Counted from the stretch's first letter, positions 1 to 9,035 are shown. The stretch: 64,000 nucleotides of DNA from Wenyingzhuangia gilva (GCF_030519655.1 NZ_JAUMIT010000001.1:682001-746000); one strand, 5' to 3'. A program made the numbers and translations. The notes: generated by a model not told the origin, from the letters alone.

Positions 1-41
1 AATATACTAAAATTAATAGACTAGCACCTGTGTTTAAAGGA

Positions 42-560
42 CTAAAGCGGTTCTTTTTTATAACCTAAAATTTCAATCCCTTTTTGCATGATTAAAGAAT
101 TTGGAAAGGTAATCGTTTCACCTTTGTCAGTTTCTATAAAAAAATAGAATCCTGTAATGTCTTTTACCTCTCCTGTTAAATCAAAATCTTTGTCTAAAAT
201 CCTAATCCTACTTCCTATTCTTACAGGATGATTGAAAAATAAAATAACACTAGCTGTTAAATTTGATAACAAAGACCATTGAGCAAAAAATCCAACTCCC
301 AAAACAGCTAATGTAGAAGATACAAAAATTGAAAGCTGATTAGAATCTACTCCCCAAATAACGGCTAAAATGGTACCGAAAATTGCATAAATGATTAAAT
401 AACTTAAAACGATAATAATTTTTCGTCTATTGGCATCTATCGATTTTACAAAACTAAATTTATGAATGGCGTTTTTTATGAAAAAAATAACTACCATCAT
501 GATAACAACAGCAATAATACTTAATAATATCTCTTTTTTAAGAATAATGTGAGAATCCAT
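42..560 (-). CDS. Small MscS-type mechanosensitive channel
   Basis: This is a membrane protein of about 172 residues with three hydrophobic segments at roughly residues 8-27, 48-66 and 76-105. The last is Gly/Ala-rich like the pore helix of MscS channels. A short beta domain follows, containing the PVRIGSRI and FPNSLI motifs typical of the family. It is much shorter than E. coli MscS (286 aa) and lacks the C-terminal alpha/beta cage. I place the start at the ATG at 560; an in-frame TTG lies 18 nt upstream. The likely role is passive ion release under osmotic downshock, inferred from the family. Confidence 0.75.
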   Translation of the reverse strand: MDSHIILKKEILLSIIAVVIMMVVIFFIKNAIHKFSFVKSIDANRRKIIIVLSYLIIYAIFGTILAVIWGVDSNQLSIFVSSTLAVLGVGFFAQWSLLSNLTASVILFFNHPVRIGSRIRILDKDFDLTGEVKDITGFYFFIETDKGETITFPNSLIMQKGIEILGYKKEPL

Positions 561-631
561 TTTTATGTTTTTTACCAAGGTAAAGATACGTCAAAAAAGG
601 AACATTCATTGACTACTTCTGTATAAATAAG

Positions 632-2719
632 CTAAAGAACTCGATGTAATTTATCGAACAACAACGTTTTTAATTGAGTGTAATTCATCACATCTTGCAA
701 GGCTTCTACTCTCTTTTCTTCATCAGCAACTTCTTGCATTAACTCTTTCACTTTCAACTCAATTAAAACCCTTCTTAAATTTAAGATTGCATCTTGAACC
801 AATTTTTGCAATACATCTGTTTTTTGAGCAACTTCTATTTCTTTTGATGCCCAATCACTTAACACATATCGCTCATCGTCCATTAAAATATTTGTGACTT
901 CACTAGCAATTTCTTGATCTTCATGACTTGTTAAACGCTCTACAGCTAACTTTTCTTCTTGGTTGATTTGGTAACTAATTTCTTTGTAAATTTTTTGAAA
1001 TAAAGGATTGGTAAATTCGATTTCATCATCTTGTAATTGTAAATACAACTCATGTGCAACTGTATTAGTATACTCTTCTTTTACCATAATAACTTTTCCT
1101 CTATTATCATGATCTTCAACCCAATCAATAAAATTTACTTCATGATTTCCGTACAATAATAAAATCTGAATAATTTCACGCTCATACAACTCTAAAGTAT
1201 TAATTCCTTTAGGAACCTGTATACCACCCGACTTAGTTTTCCCGCCTTGCGTAGCCGTCATTTCACCTTCTTGAGCCATCATCATTTCATGAAAAGCAGC
1301 ATCATCGGGCATGTCATTTCCCGAAGCAGTATTTTGAACAGGTTTGGCTCTATTTGAAGAAGCAATTGTCATTCTAGGTGATGAAGGACTTGGTTTTCTT
1401 TCGGTATCTCTAGCCTGTCTATCTAGCATTTGAGCTAGCTCATTAAACAAAACCGTTTCGGAAATCTCCATCATTCTTGAACACTCCTGAATATAAACTT
1501 CTTGTTTAATACTATCTGGAATCTTAGAAATACTCATCACAATATCACGAATCAACCCTGCTTTTTTAATAGGATCATTCTTTGCTTCTTCTAACAATAA
1601 AGAAACTTTAAAGCTGATAAAATCTTGTTGATTGTTTTCTAAATATTCTTTTAATTCCTCCGTTGTTTTTTTCTTAGCAAAAGAATCTGGATCATCTCCA
1701 TCAGGAAAAGTTACCACCTTTACGTTCATTCCTTGCTCCAAAATCAAATCAATACCACGAACAGATGCTCTTAATCCCGCCGCATCACCATCAAAAAGCA
1801 CAGTCATATTGGGCGTTAACCTTTTTACCAAACGAATTTGATCTGGTGTTAAAGCTGTTCCTGAAGAAGCCACCACGTTGGTAATTCCACTTTGATACAT
1901 GGAAATTACATCCGTGTATCCTTCTACCAAGTAACAATTATCTTCTTTTGATATTGTTTTTTTGGCTTGGTAAATTCCGTATAAGATTTTACTCTTGTGA
2001 TAAATTTCACTCTCTGGAGAGTTTAAATATTTAGCTGCTTTTTTATCGTTGGTTAAAATTCTACCACCAAAACCTAACACACGACCACTCATACTGTGAA
2101 TAGGAAACATGACACGACCTTTAAAACGGTCAAATTGTTTTCCACCTTCTTTTACAATAGTCACACCTGTTCGTTCAAGATATTGTAAATCGTACCCATC
2201 TTTTAAAGCCGAATCTGTAAAAGCAGTCCATTCATCCAAACAATATCCAAGCTGAAATGTCTCAATCATTTCATTGGTAAAACCACGTTCTTTAAAATAA
2301 CTTAACCCAATAGCCTTTCCTTTTTGGGTATTGAGCATGGTTTTATGAAAATAATCTTGTGCATATTTAGAAACCAAATACATGCTTTCTCGTTCATCTG
2401 CTGCTTCTTTTTGCTCGTCAGATTGTTCGGTTTCTTCTATAATAATATTGTATTTATTCGCTAAATAACGAATGGCTTCGGGGTAAGAATAATGCTCATG
2501 TTCCATTAAAAATGAAATAGCATTTCCTCCTTTACCTGTACTAAAATCTTTCCAAATTCCTTTTACTGGAGACACCATAAAAGAAGGTGATTTTTCATCT
2601 ACAAAGGGAGAAAGTCCTTTGTAACTACTTCCAGATTTTTTTAAAGTCACAAATTCCCCTATTACCTCCTCTACTCGAGCAGTTTCAAAAACACGATCTA
2701 TGGTTTCTCTTGAAATCAA
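632..2719 (-). CDS. dnaG: DNA primase DnaG with degenerate zinc ribbon
   Basis: DnaG synthesises RNA primers at the replication fork. The protein has 695 residues, with an N-terminal CHC2-type domain (1-100), a catalytic core with a TOPRIM domain (EGYTDV near 265, LFDGDAAG near 310) and a C-terminal helicase-binding region. The start is a TTG codon (Met-Ile-Ser), as no ATG lies near the conserved N terminus. All four zinc ligands of the CHC2 motif are replaced: by alignment with the E. coli family they are Ser37, Val40, Asp58 and Thr61. The surrounding KSPSFMVSP and GKGGNA motifs are intact, so the domain is folded but probably metal-free. Confidence 0.95.
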   Translation of the reverse strand: MISRETIDRVFETARVEEVIGEFVTLKKSGSSYKGLSPFVDEKSPSFMVSPVKGIWKDFSTGKGGNAISFLMEHEHYSYPEAIRYLANKYNIIIEETEQSDEQKEAADERESMYLVSKYAQDYFHKTMLNTQKGKAIGLSYFKERGFTNEMIETFQLGYCLDEWTAFTDSALKDGYDLQYLERTGVTIVKEGGKQFDRFKGRVMFPIHSMSGRVLGFGGRILTNDKKAAKYLNSPESEIYHKSKILYGIYQAKKTISKEDNCYLVEGYTDVISMYQSGITNVVASSGTALTPDQIRLVKRLTPNMTVLFDGDAAGLRASVRGIDLILEQGMNVKVVTFPDGDDPDSFAKKKTTEELKEYLENNQQDFISFKVSLLLEEAKNDPIKKAGLIRDIVMSISKIPDSIKQEVYIQECSRMMEISETVLFNELAQMLDRQARDTERKPSPSSPRMTIASSNRAKPVQNTASGNDMPDDAAFHEMMMAQEGEMTATQGGKTKSGGIQVPKGINTLELYEREIIQILLLYGNHEVNFIDWVEDHDNRGKVIMVKEEYTNTVAHELYLQLQDDEIEFTNPLFQKIYKEISYQINQEEKLAVERLTSHEDQEIASEVTNILMDDERYVLSDWASKEIEVAQKTDVLQKLVQDAILNLRRVLIELKVKELMQEVADEEKRVEALQDVMNYTQLKTLLFDKLHRVL

Positions 2720-2752
2720 GGCAATTACGAATTATGAATTAATAATTATATG

Positions 2753-3107
2753 TTAAGAATTACGGATTGTTTTTTGAATACTTCCAATAATCCTCAACAA
2801 TTCATCTACATCAGACAAAAACTCATCACTAACTTGATTGGTCTAGATACCCTGTATCTCTTAACAACCTAAGCCAGTAATGAGTTTCTCTTGCTTCTTT
2901 GTAAGCTATGGTTAATTTGGCATAAAAGTCTTTTCTACTTTGCCCTTCTATAGCCTCTTCAACATTAGCTCCTATTGAAGTTCCTGACTTCAATAATTGT
3001 TTACTTAATATAAACTCTTTCTTTTCATGAATTAATGACTTGTACAAACTAACAATTTTAATAGCAAAGGCATAACTTTTTTCCTGAATGATATTATCCT
3101 TTTTCAT
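2753..3107 (-). pseudogene. Four-helix-bundle (S23/IVS) protein, frameshifted
   Basis: The uninterrupted frame encodes 92 residues ending at 2829 and resembles S23/IVS four-helix-bundle proteins, with motifs such as SGTSIGANVEEA and HYWLRLL. These usually have about 115-125 residues. Just before the stop, a second frame carries on with a plausible C terminus (SDEFLSDVDELLRIIGSI) and ends at a TAA at 2753-2755. One single-base shift near 2828-2835 would therefore restore a normal-length gene. It sits between dnaG and clpX in AT-rich flanks that repeat GAATTA/TAATTC words. I infer a decayed or frameshifted copy of a mobile-like family; a sequencing error is the alternative. Confidence 0.75.
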
Positions 3108-3149
3108 CGCCTAAATTGTTAATTCATACTTCCTAATTCATGATTTTAA

Positions 3150-4382
3150 TTACGAAGCTTGCTTCAATTGTTTTAGCATCGTGCTGCTTAATTTACTTTC
3201 AGCATATTCTCTTGTTACTTCAAAAGAAGTCTCATCGGTACTAGGCATATCAAACATAGCATCAGTAAAAATAGCTTCACATAAAGATCTTAATCCTCTT
3301 GCTCCGAGTTTATATTCAATTGCTTTTTCTACAATATAATCTAAAGCTTCATCATCTACCGTAAATTCAATTCCATCCATTTGGAATAGCTTGGTATATT
3401 GTTTAATTAATGAGTTTTTAGGCTCTGTTAAAATAGCGCGTAAAGCTGTAGCATCTAAAGGATTCATATAACTCAACACTGGTAAACGACCAATGATTTC
3501 AGGAATTAATCCAAAGTTTTTTAAATCTGTTGGAATGATATACTGTAACAAATTTTTGTCATCAACTCTGTCTTCACTTAAAGAAGCTCCAAAACCAACC
3601 GCTTGTCTGTTTAAACGCTTACTGATGTTACGTTGAATTCCTGCAAAAGCACCTCCAGCAATAAACAAAATATTCTTAGTATCAACTTCAATAAATTTTT
3701 GGTCTGGATGTTTACGTCCTCCTTTTGGAGCCACGTTTACCACCGTTCCTTCTAATAACTTTAACAAAGCTTGCTGCACTCCTTCCCCAGAAACATCACG
3801 AGTAATAGATGGATTATCTCCTTTACGAGCAATTTTATCAATTTCATCAATAAAAACAATCCCACGTTCAGCACTTTCAACATCGTAATCTGCTGCTTGC
3901 AACAAACGACTTAAAATACTTTCTACATCTTCCCCTACATAACCTGCTTGTGTTAACACAGTAGCATCTACAATAGAAAAAGGTACATTTAACATTTTTG
4001 CAATGGTTTTTGCAATTAATGTTTTTCCAGTTCCAGTATCTCCTACCAAAACCATGTTGCTTTTTTCTATTTCTACTTCTTCTTCAGAAGTATCTGGTTG
4101 TGTTAACCTCTTGTAATGGTTATAAACCGCTACGGCCATGGTCTTTTTAGTCTGATCTTGACCAATAATATATTGATCTAAAAACGCCTTAATTTCCCTT
4201 GGCTTTTTTACCACTAAATCAGCATTTTTACCAACAGTTTCTTCTGCTGTTTCCTCTGATAAAATTCCATAAGCCTGAGACACACAACTATCGCAAATGT
4301 GTGCATCCACTCCCGCAATTAATAAGTTTGTTTCTTCCTTCTTACGCCCACAAAACGAGCACTCCATTCCTTCTTTTGACAT
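3150..4382 (-). CDS. clpX: ClpX, ATP-dependent unfoldase subunit of ClpXP
   Basis: ClpX is an AAA+ unfoldase that feeds tagged substrates to ClpP. The 410-residue protein has an N-terminal zinc-binding domain with all four cysteines (Cys8, Cys11, Cys30, Cys33), Walker A GDTGTGKT near residue 115 and Walker B VFIDEID near 175. A C-terminal AAA lid domain follows (AREALGLRSL-type region near 375). It lies 36 bp downstream of clpP on the same strand, the usual clpP-clpX order, so the two are probably co-transcribed from the clpP promoter. Confidence 0.98.
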   Translation of the reverse strand: MSKEGMECSFCGRKKEETNLLIAGVDAHICDSCVSQAYGILSEETAEETVGKNADLVVKKPREIKAFLDQYIIGQDQTKKTMAVAVYNHYKRLTQPDTSEEEVEIEKSNMVLVGDTGTGKTLIAKTIAKMLNVPFSIVDATVLTQAGYVGEDVESILSRLLQAADYDVESAERGIVFIDEIDKIARKGDNPSITRDVSGEGVQQALLKLLEGTVVNVAPKGGRKHPDQKFIEVDTKNILFIAGGAFAGIQRNISKRLNRQAVGFGASLSEDRVDDKNLLQYIIPTDLKNFGLIPEIIGRLPVLSYMNPLDATALRAILTEPKNSLIKQYTKLFQMDGIEFTVDDEALDYIVEKAIEYKLGARGLRSLCEAIFTDAMFDMPSTDETSFEVTREYAESKLSSTMLKQLKQAS

Positions 4383-4418
4383 TTTCTATGCTTTTTGCCT
4401 CAAACAATTTGCTTTTGA

Positions 4419-5081
4419 CTATTTACTTCTTGTAAGAATTTCATCTACCATTCCATAAGCTTTCGCTTCGTCTGCTTTCATCCAGTAATCTCTATCAGAA
4501 TCTTGAGAAACTTTGTCAAAAGGTTGTCCTGAGTGATTCGCAATAATAGTATATAATTCTTGCTTTAATTTGTTGATTTCTCTAACAGTAATCTCCATAT
4601 CAGTTGCTTGTCCTTGTGCACCTCCTAGTGGTTGGTGAATCATGACACGTGAATGTGGCAACGCAGAACGCTTTCCTGCTGCTCCTGCACACATTAATAC
4701 CGCTCCCATACTTGCTGCCATACCAGTACAAATAGTTGCTACGTCTGGTTTGATGAATTGCATAGTATCATAAATACCTAAACCTGCATAAACACCTCCT
4801 CCTGGAGAATTGATGTAAATTGAAATATCTTTTGTGGCATCTACAGATTCTAAAAACAGCAATTGTGCTTGAATGATATTAGCTACCTGATCGTTAATTC
4901 CTGTTCCTAAAAAAATAATTCTATCCATCATTAAACGAGAGAAAACATCCATTTGCGTAATGTTTAACTGACGTTCTTCCATAATATATGGCGTTACTGA
5001 GCTTACTATTTTATCGTAATGTGTACTACTAATACCGTGATGCTTAGTAGCGTATTTTTCAAATTCTTTTCCGAAATCCAT
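4419..5081 (-). CDS. clpP: ClpP, serine protease subunit of ClpXP
   Basis: This is the proteolytic chamber subunit of the Clp protease. The catalytic triad is visible as Ser124 in GMAASMGA, His149 in MIHQP and Asp198 in the SDRDYW motif. The length of 220 residues fits bacterial ClpP with a short N-terminal extension. A TAnnTTTG -7 box lies 22 nt upstream of the ATG. Trigger factor (tig), which often precedes clpP in other bacteria, is absent here; the upstream gene is divergent. Confidence 0.98.
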   Translation of the reverse strand: MDFGKEFEKYATKHHGISSTHYDKIVSSVTPYIMEERQLNITQMDVFSRLMMDRIIFLGTGINDQVANIIQAQLLFLESVDATKDISIYINSPGGGVYAGLGIYDTMQFIKPDVATICTGMAASMGAVLMCAGAAGKRSALPHSRVMIHQPLGGAQGQATDMEITVREINKLKQELYTIIANHSGQPFDKVSQDSDRDYWMKADEAKAYGMVDEILTRSK

Positions 5082-5102
5082 ATGTTCTTTTCTTAAGGGT
5101 TA

Positions 5103-5110
5103 CAAAGGTA
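5103..5110 (-). promoter_or_regulatory. clpP promoter, -7 box
   Basis: Read on the minus strand the octamer is TACCTTTG, matching the Bacteroidota sigma-A -7 consensus TAnnTTTG, 22 nt upstream of the clpP ATG. It should drive clpP-clpX. Confidence 0.6.
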
Positions 5111-5219
5111 AATATACTAAAGTAAAGTTGAATTAAATAGTCTGAGAAATCCTTCATTATTTATTATAAACAATGATTTTAGTACTTTAGCGTTTCATTA
5201 ACATTTGAATCTATTTTTT

Positions 5220-5876
5220 ATGAAACATATATTAGCGCTTTTTTTACTATTTATTTTTACGACAAGTTTTGCGAAAGAGCATAAAATCAATATTATCAGC
5301 AAGATAACTCAAACCAATACTCCACAACAAACAAATAACAAACTAGAAAATCCTTTTGAAGCGAAAGAAAATATTGGTCTTCAATTTGATTATTTGTATA
5401 AAAAATCGACCACTTATCAAGAATATAAAGTCATTAGTATTTCTTTATACAATACTTTAAAAAGTAGTGTTTTGGATTCTATTCAGTCACAAAAAAATAT
5501 TATTGCAGAAAAAAATGGCTTTATTACAGATAACAAACAACAAATAGCATCGTTACAAGAAAAACTAACTGACACACAAAACAAACTAGAAAAAGCAATC
5601 TCTCTTAAAGAAAGTAGATCTATTTTAGGAGTTTCATCTAGTAAAACCGTTTTTTCAACAGTTCTTGCCATTACCTACATTACCTTGTTTGTTTTACTTG
5701 GATTTTTCATTTTTAAATACAAACAAAACCTAGGAATAACCAATAAAGCCGTTGCCGATTTAAATAATCTAGAGGTTGAGTTTGAAAAACACAAAAAGAA
5801 TTCCTTAAAACGTTTCCAAGAAATTAGTCGAAAATTACAAGACGAATTGAATAAAAAATGGAAGAAGGAAAAATAA
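5220..5876 (+). CDS. Secreted-anchored coiled-coil membrane protein, unknown function
   Basis: I do not recognise the family. From the ATG at 5220 the protein has 218 residues: an N-terminal signal-like segment (1-19), a helical region rich in Gln/Lys/Asn with heptad-like character (90-135), one strong transmembrane segment (about 148-168) and a charged C-terminal helix (175-218). The topology suggests a bitopic envelope protein with coiled coils on both sides of the membrane. A TTG codon 15 nt upstream is in frame, but the ATG places the signal sequence correctly. It diverges from clpP and precedes the helicase by 66 bp. Confidence 0.7.
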   Translation: MKHILALFLLFIFTTSFAKEHKINIISKITQTNTPQQTNNKLENPFEAKENIGLQFDYLYKKSTTYQEYKVISISLYNTLKSSVLDSIQSQKNIIAEKNGFITDNKQQIASLQEKLTDTQNKLEKAISLKESRSILGVSSSKTVFSTVLAITYITLFVLLGFFIFKYKQNLGITNKAVADLNNLEVEFEKHKKNSLKRFQEISRKLQDELNKKWKKEK

Positions 5877-5914
5877 CCTCTTCTTTTTAAGTTATTTCCT
5901 TATTCTTGTTTGCC

Positions 5915-5922
5915 TATCTTTG
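5915..5922 (+). promoter_or_regulatory. Helicase promoter, -7 box
   Basis: TATCTTTG matches TAnnTTTG and lies 20 nt upstream of the ATG at 5943. It falls inside the in-frame extension that would start at 5910, which argues for the ATG at 5943 as the true start. Confidence 0.55.
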
Positions 5923-5942
5923 CAGCTAGAAATTTAGGAATT

Positions 5943-7280
5943 ATGTCTTTTGAAAATTTAAACCTTAACAACCAACTTCGCAACGCTATTAGCGATTTGG
6001 GATACACCGAACCTACAAAAATACAAGAAGATGCTTTTCCTTGTATTATGTCTGGTAGAGATGTTGTTGGTATTGCACAAACAGGAACCGGTAAAACTTT
6101 TGCTTACCTAATGCCTATTTTGCGCATGTTACCCTATTCTGAACAAAAGCATCCTAGAGTTTTAATTGTAGTGCCTACTCGTGAATTAGTTGTACAAGTG
6201 ATAGAAGCTTTAGACAAGTTAACTCCCTACCTTAACGTTCGTTATGGTGGAATTTACGGAGGAGCCAACATCAACAAACAAAAAGAAATGATTCACAACG
6301 GCTTAGATATTTTAGTATCTACACCAAGACGTGTGATTGATTTAGGAATGGCTGGAGCTTTAAAACTTAAGTTTATTCAAAAATTAGTGATTGATGAAGT
6401 TGATGAAATTTTTAACCTTGGTTTTAGATTACAGTTGATTGATATTATTGATTTGGTTCCTAAAAAGAAACAAGCCATTTTATTTTCTGCAACCATGACA
6501 GATGAAGTTTCTGAATTGATTGAAGAATTTTTTAACAATCCTATTAATGTAGAGTCTGCAGCATCGGGAACTCGTTTAGAAAACATAGATCAAATGGCCT
6601 TTGTAGTGCCAAACTTCTATACTAAAATAAACCTATTAAACTATTTATTACAAGATGATGAAGACATGACACGTGTTTTGGTTTTCATCAAGCACAAATA
6701 TTTGGCCGATCTAGTTTTTAACGAAATTCAGGGAATGGCAGAATATCCAGAAGATTCTTTTGCTTTGATTCACTCTAACAAAACACAAAATTACCGTTTG
6801 CGTTCTGTAGAAAATTTTAAATCAGGAAAACACAGGGTCTTAATTACTACCGATGTTTTATCCAGAGGAATGGACATTCCTGATGTAACACATGTAATCA
6901 ATTTTGATTTACCTAAAGAACCTGAAGCTTATATGCACCGTATTGGTAGAACTGGTCGTGCTAGTAACGAAGGTTTTGCTTTGTCTTTTATTACAGAAAA
7001 AGATAGTGAAATGGTTGAAGCTATTGAATCTTTAATGGATTATGAAATTCCTAAATATGATTTACCAGAAGAAATTTTTGTTGAAAGTAAATTATTAGAA
7101 GAGGAAATTGAAGTTGAAGATATCACTCCTTATCAAAAATTAGGATCTAAAGAATTTGCTCCTGGACCTGCTTTTCACGAAAAATCTGAAAAGAATCAGA
7201 AAGTTAATTTAGGAGGTAGTTACCGTAGAATGATTGCCAAAAAATACAAAAAACCTCAACGTAGAAGACCTAAGAAGTAG
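5943..7280 (+). CDS. DEAD-box-family ATP-dependent RNA helicase (DEVD variant)
   Basis: This cytoplasmic RNA helicase has 445 residues from the ATG at 5943. In order it shows a Q motif near the N terminus (GYTEPTKIQ), Walker A AQTGTGKT near 45-52, PTREL, motif II as DEVD (not DEAD) near 148, SAT near 185 and HRIGRTGR near 330. A basic Lys/Arg-rich tail ends the protein. The family remodels structured RNA during ribosome assembly, mRNA decay and cold adaptation; which role applies here cannot be read from sequence. The stop codon adjoins a heptanucleotide repeat array. Confidence 0.95.
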   Translation: MSFENLNLNNQLRNAISDLGYTEPTKIQEDAFPCIMSGRDVVGIAQTGTGKTFAYLMPILRMLPYSEQKHPRVLIVVPTRELVVQVIEALDKLTPYLNVRYGGIYGGANINKQKEMIHNGLDILVSTPRRVIDLGMAGALKLKFIQKLVIDEVDEIFNLGFRLQLIDIIDLVPKKKQAILFSATMTDEVSELIEEFFNNPINVESAASGTRLENIDQMAFVVPNFYTKINLLNYLLQDDEDMTRVLVFIKHKYLADLVFNEIQGMAEYPEDSFALIHSNKTQNYRLRSVENFKSGKHRVLITTDVLSRGMDIPDVTHVINFDLPKEPEAYMHRIGRTGRASNEGFALSFITEKDSEMVEAIESLMDYEIPKYDLPEEIFVESKLLEEEIEVEDITPYQKLGSKEFAPGPAFHEKSEKNQKVNLGGSYRRMIAKKYKKPQRRRPKK

Positions 7281-7386
7281 TTAATGGTTAATGGTTAATG
7301 GTTGATGGTTGATGGTTGATGGTTGATGGTTGATGGTTGATGGTTGATGGTTGATGGTTGATGGTTGATGGTTGATGGTTGATGGT
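7281..7386 (+). repeat. Heptanucleotide tandem repeat, about 15 units
   Basis: Fifteen tandem 7-bp units run from the helicase stop codon: three TTAATGG units (7281-7301), then twelve TTGATGG units (7302-7385). The two unit types differ by one base and are strictly segregated, consistent with slippage expansion of the second type. The array fills the gap between two convergent genes (helicase and gre). It is not a CRISPR array because there are no spacers. Confidence 0.95.
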
Positions 7387-7403
7387 AAAAGTATCTTTTT
7401 GAT

Positions 7404-7853
7404 TTACAACACTTCATCAATTTTTAATTGTTTTCCGTTAAACGTAAAACAATCATCTTTTTGCTTCCCTAATAGTAATTGACCTATGGGCGAGTTGATA
7501 GAAATGACCATAAAAGTTTTTCCCTCATATTTTACTTGTCCAATACTTGTAGCTAAAAAATAATAACCTCCATTTGCTACAACCAAGCTCCCAATTTGAG
7601 CTTTGTTTTTAGCAGATGTTTCTATTTTACGTAAACTGTTTTTTTGAGACAAAACCGTTTGATATTGTTGCCCCAATTTTTCCATTTCTAACTGTAACAT
7701 TGCCCTACCCGTTTCATGCTTATCACCAGCAGAACTCTTGGTTTCTGAATTTAAATCTTGTTGATAACCATTGATGGCTTGCTGAATATTTTCCAATTTT
7801 TCATCAATAATCCGAATACACTTAGTCAACAACTCCTCTTTATTTACCTTCAT
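7404..7853 (-). CDS. GreA/GreB-family transcription elongation factor
   Basis: This 149-residue protein has an N-terminal helical region (1-80), probably the coiled coil, and a C-terminal Gre domain (about 88-149) with the strand pattern GSLVVANGGYYFLATSIG and the ending SPIGQLLLGK. Gre factors rescue backtracked RNA polymerase by stimulating transcript cleavage. Homologues in this lineage are sometimes mislabelled as 3-oxoacyl-ACP synthase, which the sequence does not support. Its ATG overlaps the dinB stop codon by 4 bp (ATGA), so translation is probably coupled to dinB. Confidence 0.8.
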   Translation of the reverse strand: MKVNKEELLTKCIRIIDEKLENIQQAINGYQQDLNSETKSSAGDKHETGRAMLQLEMEKLGQQYQTVLSQKNSLRKIETSAKNKAQIGSLVVANGGYYFLATSIGQVKYEGKTFMVISINSPIGQLLLGKQKDDCFTFNGKQLKIDEVL

Positions 7854-8941
7854 AAATCTAATTTTAATTGAATGTATTGTTTTACTGTTTTGGGTTCTTC
7901 GTTATTTAAATTACTGATGGAAATCCCCAACAATCTAACTGATTCTTTTAATTCTTCTTGGTATAAAAGTTCTTTCACTACAGGAAAAATATCCGTTTTC
8001 AAATGGATAAATTTATCCAAAGTTTTACTCCTAGTGGTTTGATTAAAATCGCTATATTTTATTTTTAACGTAACCGTTCGCCCTTTTACATTGCTTTTTA
8101 ACAACCTGTTTTCTATTTCATTAGTCAAAGCTTCTAACTTTTCTATAATAAAAACCTCTGATGTTAAATTTTCTAAATAAGTATGTTCTGCTCCTACAGA
8201 TTTTCTTGTTCTTGAGGGTCTTACAGGACTGTTATGAATACCTCTTACAATATTGTAATAATGCTTTGCCGAACTTTTAAAATGCTGTTCTAAAAACGCC
8301 AAACTTTTACTCTTTAAATCAGCCCCGGTAAAAATTCCTAATTGATACATTTTTTGTGTTGTTACTTTTCCTACTCCATAGAATTTTCTGATTTGTAATT
8401 TTTCCAAAAAAGGAATCACCTCATCTGGCGTAATGGTTTTTTGTCCATTAGGTTTGTTTATATCAGAAGCAATTTTTGCCACAAATTTATTAGGAGCAAT
8501 TCCTGCCGATGCATACAAACCCGTACGTTTAAATATTTCTTCTCTTATTTCTTGTGCAATCATTGTAGCTGATTGCATTCCTTTTTTATTAATAGTAACA
8601 TCTAAATAAGCTTCATCTAAAGACAGAGGTTCTACCAAATCTGTATACTCATAAAATATTTTTCTTATTTGATTTGACACTTCTTTATAACGAGCAAAAT
8701 CAGAAGGAACAAAAATTAAATCAGGACACATTTTTTTAGCCAATGAACCTGCCATAGCAGATTTTACTCCAAACTTCCTAGCTTCGTAACTGGCTGCAGC
8801 AATTACTCCACGCCTTCCATCACCTCCAACCGCAATTGCTTTTCCTCTTAATTCAGGAGCATCTAACTGAGCTACCGAAGCAAAAAAAGCATCCATATCC
8901 ACATGAATAATTTTACGAACGATAAAAAATGATTCTTCCAA
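7850..8941 (-). CDS. dinB: DNA polymerase IV (Y-family translesion polymerase)
   Basis: This error-prone polymerase bypasses damaged template bases. The 363-residue protein carries the N-terminal catalytic motif HVDMDAFFASV (near residues 14-24) and the second acidic motif SLDEAYLDV (near 105). A helix-hairpin-helix region with YGVGKVT (near 190) and a little-finger domain follow. The start is a TTG at 8941, since no closer ATG/GTG precedes the conserved motif. The end does not show an obvious QLxLF-type clamp peptide beyond YIQLKLDL. It overlaps the Gre gene by 4 bp. Confidence 0.95.
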   Translation of the reverse strand: MEESFFIVRKIIHVDMDAFFASVAQLDAPELRGKAIAVGGDGRRGVIAAASYEARKFGVKSAMAGSLAKKMCPDLIFVPSDFARYKEVSNQIRKIFYEYTDLVEPLSLDEAYLDVTINKKGMQSATMIAQEIREEIFKRTGLYASAGIAPNKFVAKIASDINKPNGQKTITPDEVIPFLEKLQIRKFYGVGKVTTQKMYQLGIFTGADLKSKSLAFLEQHFKSSAKHYYNIVRGIHNSPVRPSRTRKSVGAEHTYLENLTSEVFIIEKLEALTNEIENRLLKSNVKGRTVTLKIKYSDFNQTTRSKTLDKFIHLKTDIFPVVKELLYQEELKESVRLLGISISNLNNEEPKTVKQYIQLKLDL

Positions 8942-8962
8942 TTATAATTAAAATAAGTAAAA

Positions 8963-8970
8963 CAAAAATA
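8963..8970 (-). promoter_or_regulatory. dinB-gre promoter, -7 box
   Basis: The minus-strand octamer TATTTTTG matches TAnnTTTG, 21 nt upstream of the TTG start of dinB. I see no obvious LexA-like palindrome over it. Confidence 0.45.
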
Positions 8971-8986
8971 AACATCTTAAAACTAA

Positions 8987-9018
8987 AAAAGCCTCATCAA
9001 AAAAATGATGAGGCTTTT
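8987..9018 (-). terminator. gdhA terminator
   Basis: An 11-bp perfect stem (8989-8999 with 9006-9016) encloses a six-base loop, with T tracts on both strands. It lies 18 bp beyond the gdhA stop and just before the dinB promoter. Confidence 0.8.
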
Positions 9019-9035
9019 ATTATATTTTCTATTTT

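Noticed and set aside
5910-5942. Upstream start for the helicase
   Set aside because: The -7 box at 5915-5922 lies inside this extension, so it cannot be translated from that promoter. The conserved Q-motif region starts after the ATG at 5943.
7281-7386. Repeat array considered as a CRISPR
   Set aside because: The 7-bp units are directly adjacent with no spacers and no cas genes are nearby.
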